Positions 46,744 to 57,197 of a stretch of 64,000 bases of DNA are shown piece by piece (the first letter of the stretch is position 1; each line of letters starts with the position of its first letter). A model generated the notes under the pieces. The model was not told where the DNA came from. It searched no databases and saw only the letters and a program-made list of their open reading frames with translations. The stretch lies in NCBI RefSeq assembly GCF_019710585.1, contig NZ_JAIFZQ010000021.1:179817-243816 (forward strand), in the 5' to 3' direction. The stretch comes from Arthrobacter sp. MAHUQ-56. GTDB lineage: Bacteria; Actinomycetota; Actinomycetes; Actinomycetales; Micrococcaceae. The translations under genes were made by a program, and so were the position numbers.

Positions 46744-48024
46744 ATGTCCGCCTTACGAGAATCGCTCGGATTCCTCACAAGCCGCCTCCGCCAGGTTGGC
46801 ATCTTCGTCGCCCTTATCCTGATCGTCCTGCTGTTCCAGGGACTCACGGGCGGGATCCTGCTGGAACCCCAGAACGTCACCAACCTGGTGGTCCAGAACA
46901 GCTACATCCTCATCCTGGCCATCGGCATGGTGATGGTGATCATTGCAGGGCACATCGACCTTTCCGTCGGTTCGGTGGCCGGGTTCATCGGCGCCGTGGC
47001 CGGCGTCATGATCGTGCACTGGGGCTGGCCGTGGTGGGCTGCCATCCCTGCCTGCCTGCTGGTCGGGGCCCTGGTAGGGGCATGGCAGGGCTACTGGATC
47101 GCCTACGTGGGGATCCCGGCCTTCATCGTCACGCTGGCAGGCATGCTGATCTTCCGCGGGCTGACGCTCATTACCCTGAAGAACCAGCAGATCACCCCCT
47201 TCCCCGCCGAACTGCGGGCCCTCGGCGGCGGATTCCTCCCCGACCTCACCGGCGGCACCTCCGTGCTGGAATGGCTCACGGTCATCCTCGGTGTCGGGGC
47301 AACGGTTGCCCTGCTGATCCAAGCGCTCAAGGAACGCAGGATCCGGCGGAAGTTTGACCTCGAAAGCGAACCCCTGGTCTGGTTCGTCATCAAGACCACC
47401 TTCACGGCGCTGCTCATGCTCGTCATCACGTTCCTTCTGGCGTCCTACCGGGGAACCCCGATCGTCCTGGTGGTCCTGGCCGCACTGGTGATCGCGTACA
47501 CCGCACTCATGAACAACAGCGTCTTCGGGCGGCACACCTATGCCATCGGCGGCAACCTGCATGCAGCCGAACTGTCAGGCATCAAGACCAAGGCCGTCAC
47601 GTTCCGGCTCTTCGTGAACATGGGCGTGCTTGCCGCCCTGGCGGGCCTCGTCTTCACCGCCCGGCTCAACTCCGCGCAGCCCGCCGGCGGTACCGGATTC
47701 GAACTCGACTCCATCGCCGCGGCGTTCATTGGCGGCGCCGCGGTGACCGGCGGCATCGGGACTGTCGCCGGCGCGATGATCGGCGGCCTCATCATGGGTG
47801 TGCTCAACAACGGCATGTCGATCCTGGGCCTCGGCACCGACTACCAGCAGCTCATCAAGGGCCTGGTGCTCCTGGTAGCCGTCGGCTTCGATATCTTCAA
47901 CAAGAACCGCAGCGGTGGTGGCGGCGATATTGGGAAGCGCTTCAAACTGAAAACCTCCCCTCCGCCCGCCCAGGAGAAGCCGGCGCCGGCAACGAGCGAA
48001 AAGGTGGACGCAGGCGTTAAGTAG
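46744..48024 (+). CDS. mmsB: Monosaccharide ABC transporter permease
   Basis: A 426-residue CUT2-type permease with about 10-12 membrane helices. Family blocks: GMVMVIIAGHIDLSVGSVAG, GIPAFIVTLAGMLIFRGLT, YAIGGNLHAAELSGI and ARLNSAQPAGGTGFELDSIA. The last 50 residues are hydrophilic and Pro/Lys-rich. It starts 4 nt after mmsA, completing a binding protein-ATPase-permease import operon next to the arabinose catabolic genes. Confidence 0.95.
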   Translation: MSALRESLGFLTSRLRQVGIFVALILIVLLFQGLTGGILLEPQNVTNLVVQNSYILILAIGMVMVIIAGHIDLSVGSVAGFIGAVAGVMIVHWGWPWWAAIPACLLVGALVGAWQGYWIAYVGIPAFIVTLAGMLIFRGLTLITLKNQQITPFPAELRALGGGFLPDLTGGTSVLEWLTVILGVGATVALLIQALKERRIRRKFDLESEPLVWFVIKTTFTALLMLVITFLLASYRGTPIVLVVLAALVIAYTALMNNSVFGRHTYAIGGNLHAAELSGIKTKAVTFRLFVNMGVLAALAGLVFTARLNSAQPAGGTGFELDSIAAAFIGGAAVTGGIGTVAGAMIGGLIMGVLNNGMSILGLGTDYQQLIKGLVLLVAVGFDIFNKNRSGGGGDIGKRFKLKTSPPPAQEKPAPATSEKVDAGVK

Positions 48025-48052
48025 TACCGGCTCCATGAAGCACGGCTCCACG

Positions 48053-48095
48053 AAAGGCCCCGGACCCTGGACACACAGCCAGGTTCCGGGGTCTT
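48053..48095. terminator. Bidirectional terminator after mmsB
   Basis: AAAGGCCCCGGACCCTGG pairs with CCAGGTTCCGGGGTCTTT with two mismatches across an 8-nt loop. It separates mmsB from the converging MFS gene. Confidence 0.82.
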
Positions 48096-48104
48096 TCGCG
48101 CTTG

Positions 48105-49358
48105 TCAGGGCGCGGCAGCCACGCCGCTTGCGGCATCCGCCGGCGAGCGCCGCCGCCGGCTGAGCAGGATGAAGGGGGCGGCCAGCAGTTGCACCACTCC
48201 GCTCATGGCCAGCGAGGCCGGGTACCCGTAAAGATCCGCTGCGCGGCCAAGAAGGGGCTGGACCACCACTCCCCCGCTGGAGCCCATGAGCGAGGCAAAG
48301 CTGAGGACGGTTGCCCGCTGCTTGGACGCGATCATGTCGTTCAGGTAGGCCTGGCGCACGGGTGTCCCGGCGGAGGCCACCACTGCCCACACCACCAGCA
48401 GCACCAGTGCCAGCCAGAAGACATTGGTGACCAGGAGGCCCACCAGCACCAGTGAACTGATTACGTTGGAGGCGATCAGCACTGTGGTCCGCCGCCGGAC
48501 CAGGTTCCGCACCACCGGCGCCAGCAGGCCACCCAGGATGTCGGCACCCGCGACGATCGCAGCTGCCAGGCCGGCGATGGCGTAAGCCCTCGGATCGCCG
48601 AAAAGCTGCAGCAGGTAGGGCTGCAGGGCGTAAAAGACATAGAAACCCACGCCTTCGGTGAACGGGGCGGCCAGCATCATGAACCTCACCGGCGGGTTCT
48701 TCAGCCCGCCCTCCATGGACGCCCGCAGGACTTCCCGGGTGGCCTGCAGGGGGTGTGCCGACCGCTCAGGCGTGAAGCCGACGTCGTGCATGAGCAGGAA
48801 GGCGACGGCGAACATGGCCACCAGCACACCCACCCGCACGAGGAACGGCACCCCCAGGTTGGTGGCCTGGGCAATCACCCCGCCCGCCACCGAGCCGGCC
48901 AGCATGGCGATGCCGGAGACCATCTGGCCGCGGCCCAGCACCGCCTCGAGCGCCCCCTCGTAACCGGAGAAGTGCAGGGCGTCCACGAGCCAGGCTTCCA
49001 CCGCCCCCGAGAAGAACGTGAAGCCAAGGCCCAGCAATACCGATACAACGGCCCACCACCAGAACGGCGCGGACAACTGCCAGAGCAGGTAATAGAGGTA
49101 CGTGGAAACGGCCAGTGTCACGGTTCCCAGCAGGAAGGAAACCCGGCGCCCCCATCCGTCCGCCACCACGCCGGTGGGCACCTCGAAAAGCACCATCCCG
49201 GCCGTGAAGAAGGCGTTGGCCGCGAAGGCTTCGAGGTTGCTGAGCCCGGCGTCCAGCAGGAAAAGCGTGTTGATGCCCCAAATGAAGGACGTTGCCAGGG
49301 TGTTTCCCAGCGTCAGCGTCAGGTAGATGTTCTGGATCTTGCGTGCTGCGGCGTTCAT
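48105..49358 (-). CDS. MFS transporter
   Basis: A 417-residue 12-helix membrane protein. Motif A appears as GVVADGWGRRVSFLLG after TM2 (about 63-78). It starts IYLTLTLGNTLATSFIWGINTLFLLDAG and ends in an RRRR-rich cytoplasmic tail. The subfamily is not assigned; substrate unknown. Its start lies 40 nt after the EF-G2 stop on the same strand, so cotranscription is possible. Confidence 0.9.
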   Translation of the reverse strand: MNAAARKIQNIYLTLTLGNTLATSFIWGINTLFLLDAGLSNLEAFAANAFFTAGMVLFEVPTGVVADGWGRRVSFLLGTVTLAVSTYLYYLLWQLSAPFWWWAVVSVLLGLGFTFFSGAVEAWLVDALHFSGYEGALEAVLGRGQMVSGIAMLAGSVAGGVIAQATNLGVPFLVRVGVLVAMFAVAFLLMHDVGFTPERSAHPLQATREVLRASMEGGLKNPPVRFMMLAAPFTEGVGFYVFYALQPYLLQLFGDPRAYAIAGLAAAIVAGADILGGLLAPVVRNLVRRRTTVLIASNVISSLVLVGLLVTNVFWLALVLLVVWAVVASAGTPVRQAYLNDMIASKQRATVLSFASLMGSSGGVVVQPLLGRAADLYGYPASLAMSGVVQLLAAPFILLSRRRRSPADAASGVAAAP

Positions 49359-49398
49359 GGAAGCAGGCGTTCAGTTGTTCCCTTCCGGCACTGGCCGG

Positions 49399-51570
49399 TC
49401 AGGAGGGGCTGAAGTTCGGCGGAACCGGGTCGTGGCGCAGGTACCGCCGGCGGAACCTGCCCGTTCCGGCGGTGATCGCACGCAGCTCCACGGGGTACCG
49501 CAGGAGCTCCTGGTCCGGGACCTCCGCGCTGATCTCGGTGAGGCCTTCACCTGAGGACGTGGTGCCGGTGAGGCGGCCGCGGCGACCGGACAAGTCACTC
49601 ATCACGGGACCCACGTGCTCGTCGGCGACGGTGATGCTGACGGTGGATACCGGTTCCAGGAGCTGGATCCGGCCGGCGGCCGCCGCCTCGCGGAGGGCCA
49701 GCGCCCCGGCCGCCTGGAAGGCCGCGTCCGAGGAATCCACGCTGTGGGCCTTGCCGCCCACCACCGTCACCCGCAGGTCAACCACGGGGAAGCCCGCGGC
49801 GACCCCCTTTTCCATCTGCGCCCGGACGCCCTTCTCGATGGACGGGATGTAGGTACCGGGAATGACGCCGCCAACGGTCTTGTCCACGAACTCGAAGCCG
49901 CCGCCGCGTTCCAGCGGCTCCACTTCGATGTCGCACACGGCGTACTGACCGTGGCCACCGGACTGCTTGATGTGGCGGCCGTGGCCGGTGGCGGGGGCGG
50001 CGAAGGTTTCCCGCAGCGGCGTCACCACATCCACCGTGTGCAGTTTCACGCCCTGTTCGCGCAGCCGGTCCAGCACCACTTCCGCATGCGCTTCCCCCAT
50101 GCACCACAGCACCAGCTGGTGCGTTTCGGCGTTCCGCTCCACGCGCAGGGTGGGGTCCCCGGCCGCGATCCTGCCCAGGCTGCGGGCCAGGGCGTCCTCG
50201 TCGGTGCGTGAGTCCGCCTCGACAGCAACCGGAAGCAGCGGCTCGGGCATCTCCCAGGTGGCCAGCAGCAGCGGCCGGTCCCGGTCCGAGATGGTGTCCC
50301 CGGTCTCGGCGCTGCCGAGCTTCGCGAGCGCGCACATGTCTCCCGCCACGCAGTAGGGCACCGGGCGCAGGTTGGCGCCCAGCGGGGAATAGATATGGGT
50401 CACCCGTTCGTCGGTGTCGTGGTCCTGGTGCCCGCGGTCGGCAAGTCCATGGCCGCCTACGTGGACCGGCGTATCCTCGCGGAGGGTTCCGGAGAAGACC
50501 CGCACCAGGCAAATGCGGCCCAGGAAGGGATCGTTGGAGGTTCGCACCACCTCGGCTGCGAGCGGGCCTGCCGGGTCTCCGGCCAGGGCTCCAGCGGGGG
50601 CCCCGGAAAGGTCCGTGGTGTCGGGTAGGTTCCGTTCCCCGGGCGGAGGGAACGCCCGCACCAGCAGGTCCAGCAGTTCGGCCGTTCCCAGGCCGGTCAC
50701 CGCAGAGGTCGGTAGCACGGGGAAGAAGGAACCGCGGGCGACGGCGGTCTCCAGGTCAGTGCCCAGGGCGCCGGTGTCGAGGTCCTCGCCTTCGAGATAG
50801 CGGTCCATCAGTGTTTCGTCTTCGCTTTCGGCGATGATTCCCTCGATGAGCGCGCCCCGGGAAGCCGCGGCGTCCGCCAGTTCGGCAGAACCGGCTGGGC
50901 GGACGCCGGGCGTCGCGTCCCCCTGGGCGTAGTCGGTCACCTCCCCGGACAGCAGGGCATGCAGGCCGGTGGCTTCCCCGCCTGTCCGCACCGGAACACA
51001 CAGCGGCAGCACGCCGTCGCCGAACGCCCTCTGGCAGGCGGCAAGGGCGCCGTCGTAATCTGCCCGCGGGTGGTCCAACCGCGTGATCACGACGGCGCGC
51101 GGCAGCCTCATATGCTCGCACTCGCCCCACAGCGCGGTGGTGGTGGCGTCGATTCCGTCGACGGCCGAGACCACGAAGAGGGCCGCGTCCGAGGCACGCA
51201 GCCCTGCGCGGAGCTCGCCGATGAAGTCGGGGTAGCCGGGTGTGTCCAGGAGGTTGACCTTGATGTCGTCCACGAGCAGCGGCACCAGGGACAAGGTGAC
51301 GGAGCGCTGCTGGTGCACGGCCGCCGGATCGGAGTCACTGACCGTTGTCCCGTCGGCGATGGAGCCCTTGCGGGTGAGCACGCCGTTGGCCGCGAGCAGG
51401 GCCTCGATCAGCATCGTCTTCCCGGCGCCGGAGTGACCCACCAGTGCCACGTTCCGGATGCGGGCCGGGTCCTGCGCGGCAATGCCCGCGGACTGGTCGG
51501 CGCGGCGGGATTCCGGCCCGTTCCTGCCGCCTGCCGCCCGCGCTGACTCCTTGGCGCTTTTCACCGACAT
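49399..51570 (-). CDS. Elongation factor G-like protein (EF-G2)
   Basis: A 723-residue translational GTPase of the actinobacterial EF-G2 type, distinct from the essential FusA. The G domain has P-loop GHSGAGKT (about 45-52), DTPGYPDF and the usual NKxD replaced by TRLDH. Domains II-V follow, ending with a GRRGRLTGTTSSG block. It has an unusual 35-residue N-terminal extension rich in Ala and Arg. Such paralogues often lack translocation activity. AGGAGG lies 5 nt before the ATG at 51570. Confidence 0.93.
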   Translation of the reverse strand: MSVKSAKESARAAGGRNGPESRRADQSAGIAAQDPARIRNVALVGHSGAGKTMLIEALLAANGVLTRKGSIADGTTVSDSDPAAVHQQRSVTLSLVPLLVDDIKVNLLDTPGYPDFIGELRAGLRASDAALFVVSAVDGIDATTTALWGECEHMRLPRAVVITRLDHPRADYDGALAACQRAFGDGVLPLCVPVRTGGEATGLHALLSGEVTDYAQGDATPGVRPAGSAELADAAASRGALIEGIIAESEDETLMDRYLEGEDLDTGALGTDLETAVARGSFFPVLPTSAVTGLGTAELLDLLVRAFPPPGERNLPDTTDLSGAPAGALAGDPAGPLAAEVVRTSNDPFLGRICLVRVFSGTLREDTPVHVGGHGLADRGHQDHDTDERVTHIYSPLGANLRPVPYCVAGDMCALAKLGSAETGDTISDRDRPLLLATWEMPEPLLPVAVEADSRTDEDALARSLGRIAAGDPTLRVERNAETHQLVLWCMGEAHAEVVLDRLREQGVKLHTVDVVTPLRETFAAPATGHGRHIKQSGGHGQYAVCDIEVEPLERGGGFEFVDKTVGGVIPGTYIPSIEKGVRAQMEKGVAAGFPVVDLRVTVVGGKAHSVDSSDAAFQAAGALALREAAAAGRIQLLEPVSTVSITVADEHVGPVMSDLSGRRGRLTGTTSSGEGLTEISAEVPDQELLRYPVELRAITAGTGRFRRRYLRHDPVPPNFSPS

Positions 51571-51654
51571 TGGAACCTCCTGGCATCGTTGCCGTACGGA
51601 CCGAACGTGTCCTCTGATTCGACACCCTGGCGGTCAGGACGGCAAGAGCGGAGG

Positions 51655-52080
51655 CTATTTGCTGCGGGCTTTGCGGGTGGCCGCGTCGTTGGCCTTCTGC
51701 AGAGCCTTGACCAACTCGTCCTTGTCCATCTTCGAACGGCCCTTAACGTCCAGTTCGCGGGCCAGCTTGTAGAGGTGCGCCTTGGAGGCATTGGCGTCCA
51801 CGCCGCCGGCGGTAGGGGCGGAGGACCGGATCCCCTGCTCTGCCCGCTTGTCGGAGGGACCGCGTTTTTCCTTCGCCTCCCAGTGGTCGCCCACCTTTTC
51901 GTAGCTGTGTTTCAGCGAGGCGTAGGCGGCCCGGGCGGCCCGCTGTTCGTCGTGGTCGTAGGACTCCAGGGCCGAGTCGTATGTCTTGGCGAACGTGTCC
52001 TGGGCCTTCTGGTCGGAGCGTTGCAGGGTCGAGGGCAGCTCTTCCTTGCGGGCGTGGTCGTTCTTGCCGGTCTTGGGCAT
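51655..52080 (-). CDS. ChaB-family protein with a Rho/SAP-like tail
   Basis: A 141-residue charged protein. Residues about 10-70 match ChaB (LPSTLQRSDQKAQDTFAKTYDSA and YASLKHSYEKVGDHWE). The C-terminal 40 residues (SKAHLYKLARELDVKGRSKMDKDELVKALQKA) look like a SAP or Rho N-terminal nucleic-acid-binding motif. Function is unknown. It precedes EF-G2 by 84 nt on the same strand. Confidence 0.88.
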   Translation of the reverse strand: MPKTGKNDHARKEELPSTLQRSDQKAQDTFAKTYDSALESYDHDEQRAARAAYASLKHSYEKVGDHWEAKEKRGPSDKRAEQGIRSSAPTAGGVDANASKAHLYKLARELDVKGRSKMDKDELVKALQKANDAATRKARSK

Positions 52081-52151
52081 GGCACCCAGCCTCCTTTAGT
52101 CAGCACGCTGATCATTCGGATGCAACCAGCATAGACCTGGAGGTTGTTTGG

Positions 52152-52225
52152 AGCCCCCTGTCGGATTCGAACCGACGACCCCCGCTTTACAAGAGCGGTG
52201 CTCTGGCCAACTGAGCTAAGGAGGC
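52152..52225 (-). tRNA. tRNA-Thr (anticodon UGU)
   Basis: A 74-nt cloverleaf. Acceptor stem GCCTCCT/AGGGGGC (one G-U pair), D-arm TAGCTCAGTTGGCCAGAGC, anticodon stem CCGCT/AGCGG with loop CTTGTAA (anticodon TGT), T-arm GTCGG-TTCGAAT-CCGAC. Discriminator is T at 52152, and the genome encodes CCA at 52151-52149. Confidence 0.97.
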
Positions 52226-52260
52226 GTGCCCTCGCGGGCGGGCGCCGGGAAGGCGCTAGA

Positions 52261-52279
52261 TAAGGTTAGCCCAACTCAG
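52261..52279. promoter_or_regulatory. Iron-box-like sequence in the tRNA-Thr promoter region
   Basis: The 19 bases TAAGGTTAGCCCAACTCAG match the DtxR consensus at 14 positions. It is upstream of the tRNA and covers its likely minus-strand promoter (TTATCT-type -10). The match may be chance because the tRNA promoter itself contains GGTTAGCC. Confidence 0.35.
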
Positions 52280-52318
52280 GTCATGGGTAAAAACGCCGCG
52301 GCCGGGCCGTAGAAGCGC

Positions 52319-52356
52319 AAAGGGCCCGCTCCGGGAGGTTCCGGAACGGGCCCTTT
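52319..52356. terminator. Terminator of the DsbA-like gene
   Basis: GGGCCCGCTCCGG and CCGGAACGGGCCC form a stem bounded by AAA and TTTT, so it works in both directions. It ends the minus-strand thioredoxin-like gene. Confidence 0.88.
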
Positions 52357-52374
52357 TGCCGGGGCAAACTGAGA

Positions 52375-53262
52375 TCAGCCCTTTGCGGTGATTGCATTCT
52401 GCAGGAATTCGGGGAACGGTGTCTGTGCGCTGTCACCCTTGCCCCACTGCTTGCCGTCCACGAAGACGGTGGGCGTGCCGGTGACGCCGATCGCGGAAGC
52501 TTCCTTCGTCGTGAACTTCACGAAGGGGCGGTACGTCTTGTCGTCCACACAGGAGTCGATGTTGACGCCCATGTCCGAGGCCATCTTCTTCAGGTCGTTG
52601 TCGGAAAGGCCGGCGCCGCCCTCAGCGGGCTGCTTGGCGAACAGTTCGTCCACGAAAGCGGAGTACTTTTCCGGGGACTCGTTGACCACGCACGCGGCCG
52701 CGTTGGCTGCACGGGATGAGTAGTTGGTGGTGGACCGGCTGTCCAGGAAGCCCAGGGCGCGGTACTCCACCGTGATCTTGCCGTCATTGCGCAGCTTGGT
52801 GAGCTGTTCGTTGTACTGAGCTTCGAAGTTCTTGCAGACGGGGCAAATGAAGTCGATGTACAGCACCACCTTCACCGGCTTGCCGGCCTCCGCCTCGGCG
52901 CCCGGCGCCACCACCTCGGCCGGCGGGGTCTTCGGTGCCTCACCCAGGGAGGCGGCGTCCACCGTGGCCGGCTCCAACTTCGCCACATCCGTGTTGGCAA
53001 GCAGGGTCACGCCGCCGTGGACGTTGGCGTTGGCCGGCGTAGGGCCCTGGTCGGCGATGGGTGCGTTCTGCTTGAGGCTGCTGGTGACCACCAGCGCCAC
53101 CACCACGAGGATGGCCACGACCGCCGCTACGATGCCCCACCCAATCAGCAGCTTGTTGCGCTTGTCCTTTTTGACCTGTTCTTCCCGGATCAGGCGCGCC
53201 TTTTCGCGCGCATCCGCGGTTCGCTCAGCCTTGGACTTACGTACTTCGTTTGCGGGGCTCAT
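52375..53262 (-). CDS. Membrane-anchored DsbA-like thiol oxidoreductase
   Basis: A 295-residue protein: cytoplasmic Lys/Arg-rich N-terminus (1-37), one transmembrane helix (about 38-62, LLIGWGIVAAVVAILVVVALVV), a Pro/Ala linker, and an extracellular thioredoxin-fold DsbA-like domain (about 120-290) with the active-site motif CPVC in LYIDFICPVCKNF and the cis-Pro region GVTGTPTVFVDG. It should catalyse disulfide exchange outside the membrane. AAGGA lies 4 nt before the ATG at 53262; upstream in-frame codons to 53352 are ignored. Confidence 0.93.
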   Translation of the reverse strand: MSPANEVRKSKAERTADAREKARLIREEQVKKDKRNKLLIGWGIVAAVVAILVVVALVVTSSLKQNAPIADQGPTPANANVHGGVTLLANTDVAKLEPATVDAASLGEAPKTPPAEVVAPGAEAEAGKPVKVVLYIDFICPVCKNFEAQYNEQLTKLRNDGKITVEYRALGFLDSRSTTNYSSRAANAAACVVNESPEKYSAFVDELFAKQPAEGGAGLSDNDLKKMASDMGVNIDSCVDDKTYRPFVKFTTKEASAIGVTGTPTVFVDGKQWGKGDSAQTPFPEFLQNAITAKG

Positions 53263-53440
53263 GAGTTCCTTGGGTCGGTCGACGTACGGGGACCACTTCG
53301 TGGCACTCCCACATTTTAGGGGAGAAAGCTGGGCGCTTGCGCTTTCAACCATTCCTACGGGTTGACCAACGGACGAATAGCCCCGATGATTCCGTCCGGC
53401 TAGGGTGGCTTAGAGGCACAAGCAACCCCAGGGGGCCGCA

Positions 53441-54943
53441 ATGCAAACACCCGTCCACGAAAAACCCGCCGGCACGGAAACGGCCAGCGGAACCAGTTCC
53501 GGCCATGCCGGCCATACTAAATACGACTTCATGGTGGTCTCCAACAGGCTGCCCGTGGACCGTGTGGCACCGGGTGAGAACGGCGACGACGGGTCCGGCT
53601 GGCGCCGCTCCCCCGGCGGCCTGGTGACCGCACTGGCGCCGATGATGACCAAGACGGACGGTGCCTGGGTTGGCTGGCACGGGGCACCCGATGAAACCGT
53701 GAAGCCCTTCAGCCACGGCGGCATGGACCTGGTTCCGGTCCACCTCAGCACCGATGACGTGGAGCTGTATTACGAGGGCTTTTCCAACGCAACCCTTTGG
53801 CCGCTGTACCACGACGTCATTGCGCCGCCGGAATTCCACAGGACCTGGTGGGACGCCTACCGCAGGGTCAACCGCAGGTTCGCCGACGCCGTCATCCGCC
53901 ACGCGGACCAGGGCGCCACCGTCTGGGTCCAGGACTACCAGCTGCAGCTGGTGCCGCGGATGCTGCGCGAGGCACGTCCCGACCTCCGGATCGGGTTCTT
54001 CAACCACATCCCGTTCCCGCCGCCGGAAATCTTCGCCCAGCTCCCCTGGCGCCATGCCATCATCGACGGCCTCCTCGGCGCCGACCTGGTGGGCTTCCAG
54101 CGGGTCAGCGACGCAGGAAACTTCATGCGGTCCGCGCGCCGGTTCCTGGGCGCCAGCGTTAAGCAGCAGCAGGTGCACGTCAAAGGCCACGATGGCGAAA
54201 TCACGCACATCGCCCGCGCCCAGGCCTTCCCCATCTCCATCGACGTCAAGCAGATCACCGAGCTGGCCGCGAAACCGGAAATCATCGAACGCGCCCGCCA
54301 GATCCGGCAGGACCTGGGCAACCCCAAGACCATCCTGCTGGGGGTCGACCGGCTGGATTACACCAAGGGCATCCGCCACCGCCTGAAGGCCTACGAAGAG
54401 CTTCTCGCGGACGGCCGGCTGACGGTCGGTGACGCGACGCTGATCCAGGTAGCCTCCCCCAGCCGGGAACGGGTGGAACAGTACCGGCTCCTGCGCGAGG
54501 AGGTGGAGGGCACCGTGGGCCACATCAACGGCACCTACGACACGCTCGAGAACACCGCCGTCCGCTACCTGCACCACAGCTACCCGGTGGAGGAGATGGT
54601 GGCGCTGTATCTGGCTGCCGACGTCATGCTGGTCACCGCATTGCGGGACGGGATGAACCTGGTGGCCAAGGAGTACGTGACCGCCCGCAACAACAATGAC
54701 GGCGCCCTGGTCCTCAGCGAATTCGCCGGCGCCGCGGACCAGCTCAAGCAGGCCTTGCTGGTCAACCCGCACGACATCGCAGGACTGAAGAACACCATCA
54801 TGAACGCCGTCGAGCTGACGCCTCGGGAGGCGTCGCGCCGCATGAGGGCCATGCGCAAACAGATCCTTGACCACGACGTGGACCATTGGTCCGCAGACTT
54901 CCTGCGGGCGCTGAACGAAAAGGTGGTCCGCGATGACTCCTGA
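53441..54943 (+). CDS. otsA: Trehalose-6-phosphate synthase
   Basis: A 500-residue GT20 glycosyltransferase that joins UDP- or ADP-glucose to glucose-6-phosphate. Markers: VVSNRLPVDRV at the N-terminus, WVQDYQLQLVPRMLRE, IGFFNHIPFPPPEIF, LGVDRLDYTKGIRHRL and ALRDGMNLVAKEYV. A roughly 27-residue disordered leader precedes the catalytic start. An AGGGGG tract lies upstream of the ATG at 53441. otsB overlaps its last 11 bases. Confidence 0.97.
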   Translation: MQTPVHEKPAGTETASGTSSGHAGHTKYDFMVVSNRLPVDRVAPGENGDDGSGWRRSPGGLVTALAPMMTKTDGAWVGWHGAPDETVKPFSHGGMDLVPVHLSTDDVELYYEGFSNATLWPLYHDVIAPPEFHRTWWDAYRRVNRRFADAVIRHADQGATVWVQDYQLQLVPRMLREARPDLRIGFFNHIPFPPPEIFAQLPWRHAIIDGLLGADLVGFQRVSDAGNFMRSARRFLGASVKQQQVHVKGHDGEITHIARAQAFPISIDVKQITELAAKPEIIERARQIRQDLGNPKTILLGVDRLDYTKGIRHRLKAYEELLADGRLTVGDATLIQVASPSRERVEQYRLLREEVEGTVGHINGTYDTLENTAVRYLHHSYPVEEMVALYLAADVMLVTALRDGMNLVAKEYVTARNNNDGALVLSEFAGAADQLKQALLVNPHDIAGLKNTIMNAVELTPREASRRMRAMRKQILDHDVDHWSADFLRALNEKVVRDDS

Positions 54944-55772
54944 GGGCCGCCACGCCAAAACGCCGCTCGCGCTGTCCCCCGAGCTCCGGGAAGCCGTGCG
55001 CCGGATCGCCGGGACCGGGCACCTGCTGGTGGCCATGGACTTCGACGGAACCATGGCTCCCATCGTGGGCCGCGCCGAGGACGCGCGGCCGCTGCCCAGG
55101 TCTTCTTCGGCATTTGCCGGGCTTGCTGTGCTTCCACGCACGACGACGGCGCTCATCTCGGGCCGCGCCCTCGCCAGCCTGCGGGCGGTGGCTTCGCCGC
55201 CGGTGGACACCCTGCTGATCGGCAGCCACGGGGCAGAAGCGTGGCTGGGTCCGGGATCCGCGGAGCTGGCCCTCGAGGAGGACCAGAAGCTGCTCCTCGC
55301 TGAGGTGCGGGCCGTGCTGGCGGACATAGTGGCGGAGGCGCCCGGAACCACGCTTGAAGACAAACCCGCGGGGGTTGTCCTGCACACCCGGCTGGCCGAC
55401 GACGACGTTGCGGAAGATGCCGTCGCGGCCGCCCGCGCGGTCCTCCAGGACCGGAAGGGCGTTTACCTCAAGGACGGCAAGCGTGTCCTTGAGACGTCCG
55501 TGGTCCACGCCTCCAAGGGGGAAGGCGTCACCTTCCTCCGGCAGATCAGCGGTGCCACTGCCGTCCTGTTCGCCGGCGACGACACCACTGACGAAGACGC
55601 CTTCGCCCGGTTGGAACCCGGCGACGTCGGCGTCAAGGTGGGGCTGGACTTCACCCAGGCGCAGTACCGGGTGGAAGCTCCCGTTCACGTAGCGGAACTA
55701 CTCGAAGCCCTGCTGCAGGAGCGGAGCATCGCCGTCGCCGAAGAGGACTCCCAGGCCGCCTCCGGCCAGTAA
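54933..55772 (+). CDS. otsB: Trehalose-6-phosphate phosphatase
   Basis: A 279-residue HAD-family phosphatase that yields free trehalose. The nucleophile motif is LLVAMDFDGTMAPIV (about 30-44), motif III includes HASKGEGVTFLRQ and the Mg-binding end motif is LFAGDDTTDEDAF. It overlaps otsA by 11 nt, so the two-step pathway is translated together. The product is an osmoprotectant and storage sugar. Confidence 0.97.
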   Translation: MTPEGRHAKTPLALSPELREAVRRIAGTGHLLVAMDFDGTMAPIVGRAEDARPLPRSSSAFAGLAVLPRTTTALISGRALASLRAVASPPVDTLLIGSHGAEAWLGPGSAELALEEDQKLLLAEVRAVLADIVAEAPGTTLEDKPAGVVLHTRLADDDVAEDAVAAARAVLQDRKGVYLKDGKRVLETSVVHASKGEGVTFLRQISGATAVLFAGDDTTDEDAFARLEPGDVGVKVGLDFTQAQYRVEAPVHVAELLEALLQERSIAVAEEDSQAASGQ

Positions 55773-55882
55773 GCCCCCAATCCCGTGTGACGTTCGTAAC
55801 ATTTGCGCCGGAAAGACTTTTGTCTGACATACTCTGTTGTGTGATGTGGCGCACAAACAAGCGTGCGGCGTCACTCGGTGCC

Positions 55883-55899
55883 CCGCGGCCAGGCCGCGG
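55883..55899 (+). promoter_or_regulatory. Palindrome in the leader of the sugar-importer ATPase
   Basis: CCGCGGCC-A-GGCCGCGG lies about 90 nt before the ATPase start, downstream of an extended -10 (TGACATACT, near 55832). It could be an operator or fold as a 6-bp stem with a 5-nt loop. Function unknown. Confidence 0.4.
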
Positions 55900-55986
55900 A
55901 GCACTTGCTTTAACCCAACTGAATAAACATGAACCATTCACAACGGATCGTCCGGCACGTACCTGCCGGTGAAGGGATTGATAACT

Positions 55987-57069
<1,083 letters not shown>

Positions 57070-57092
57070 TCGCCAACCGGCACTAACGCAAC

Positions 57093-57136
57093 CGACGGCG
57101 GCCCGCACCCTTTTGCAATGGTGCGGGCCGCCGTCG
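57093..57136 (+). terminator. Strong stem-loop after the ATPase gene
   Basis: CGACGGCGGCCCGCACC pairs perfectly with GGTGCGGGCCGCCGTCG over 17 bp across a 10-nt loop. It has no T run, so it may be a terminator or an mRNA-stabilising stem. Confidence 0.7.
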
Positions 57137-57197
57137 GCCGTTAACGACGCCTTCGCAGAATTTAGCCGCCCTGCCCCGAGTACGGAAGAATTGAGCC

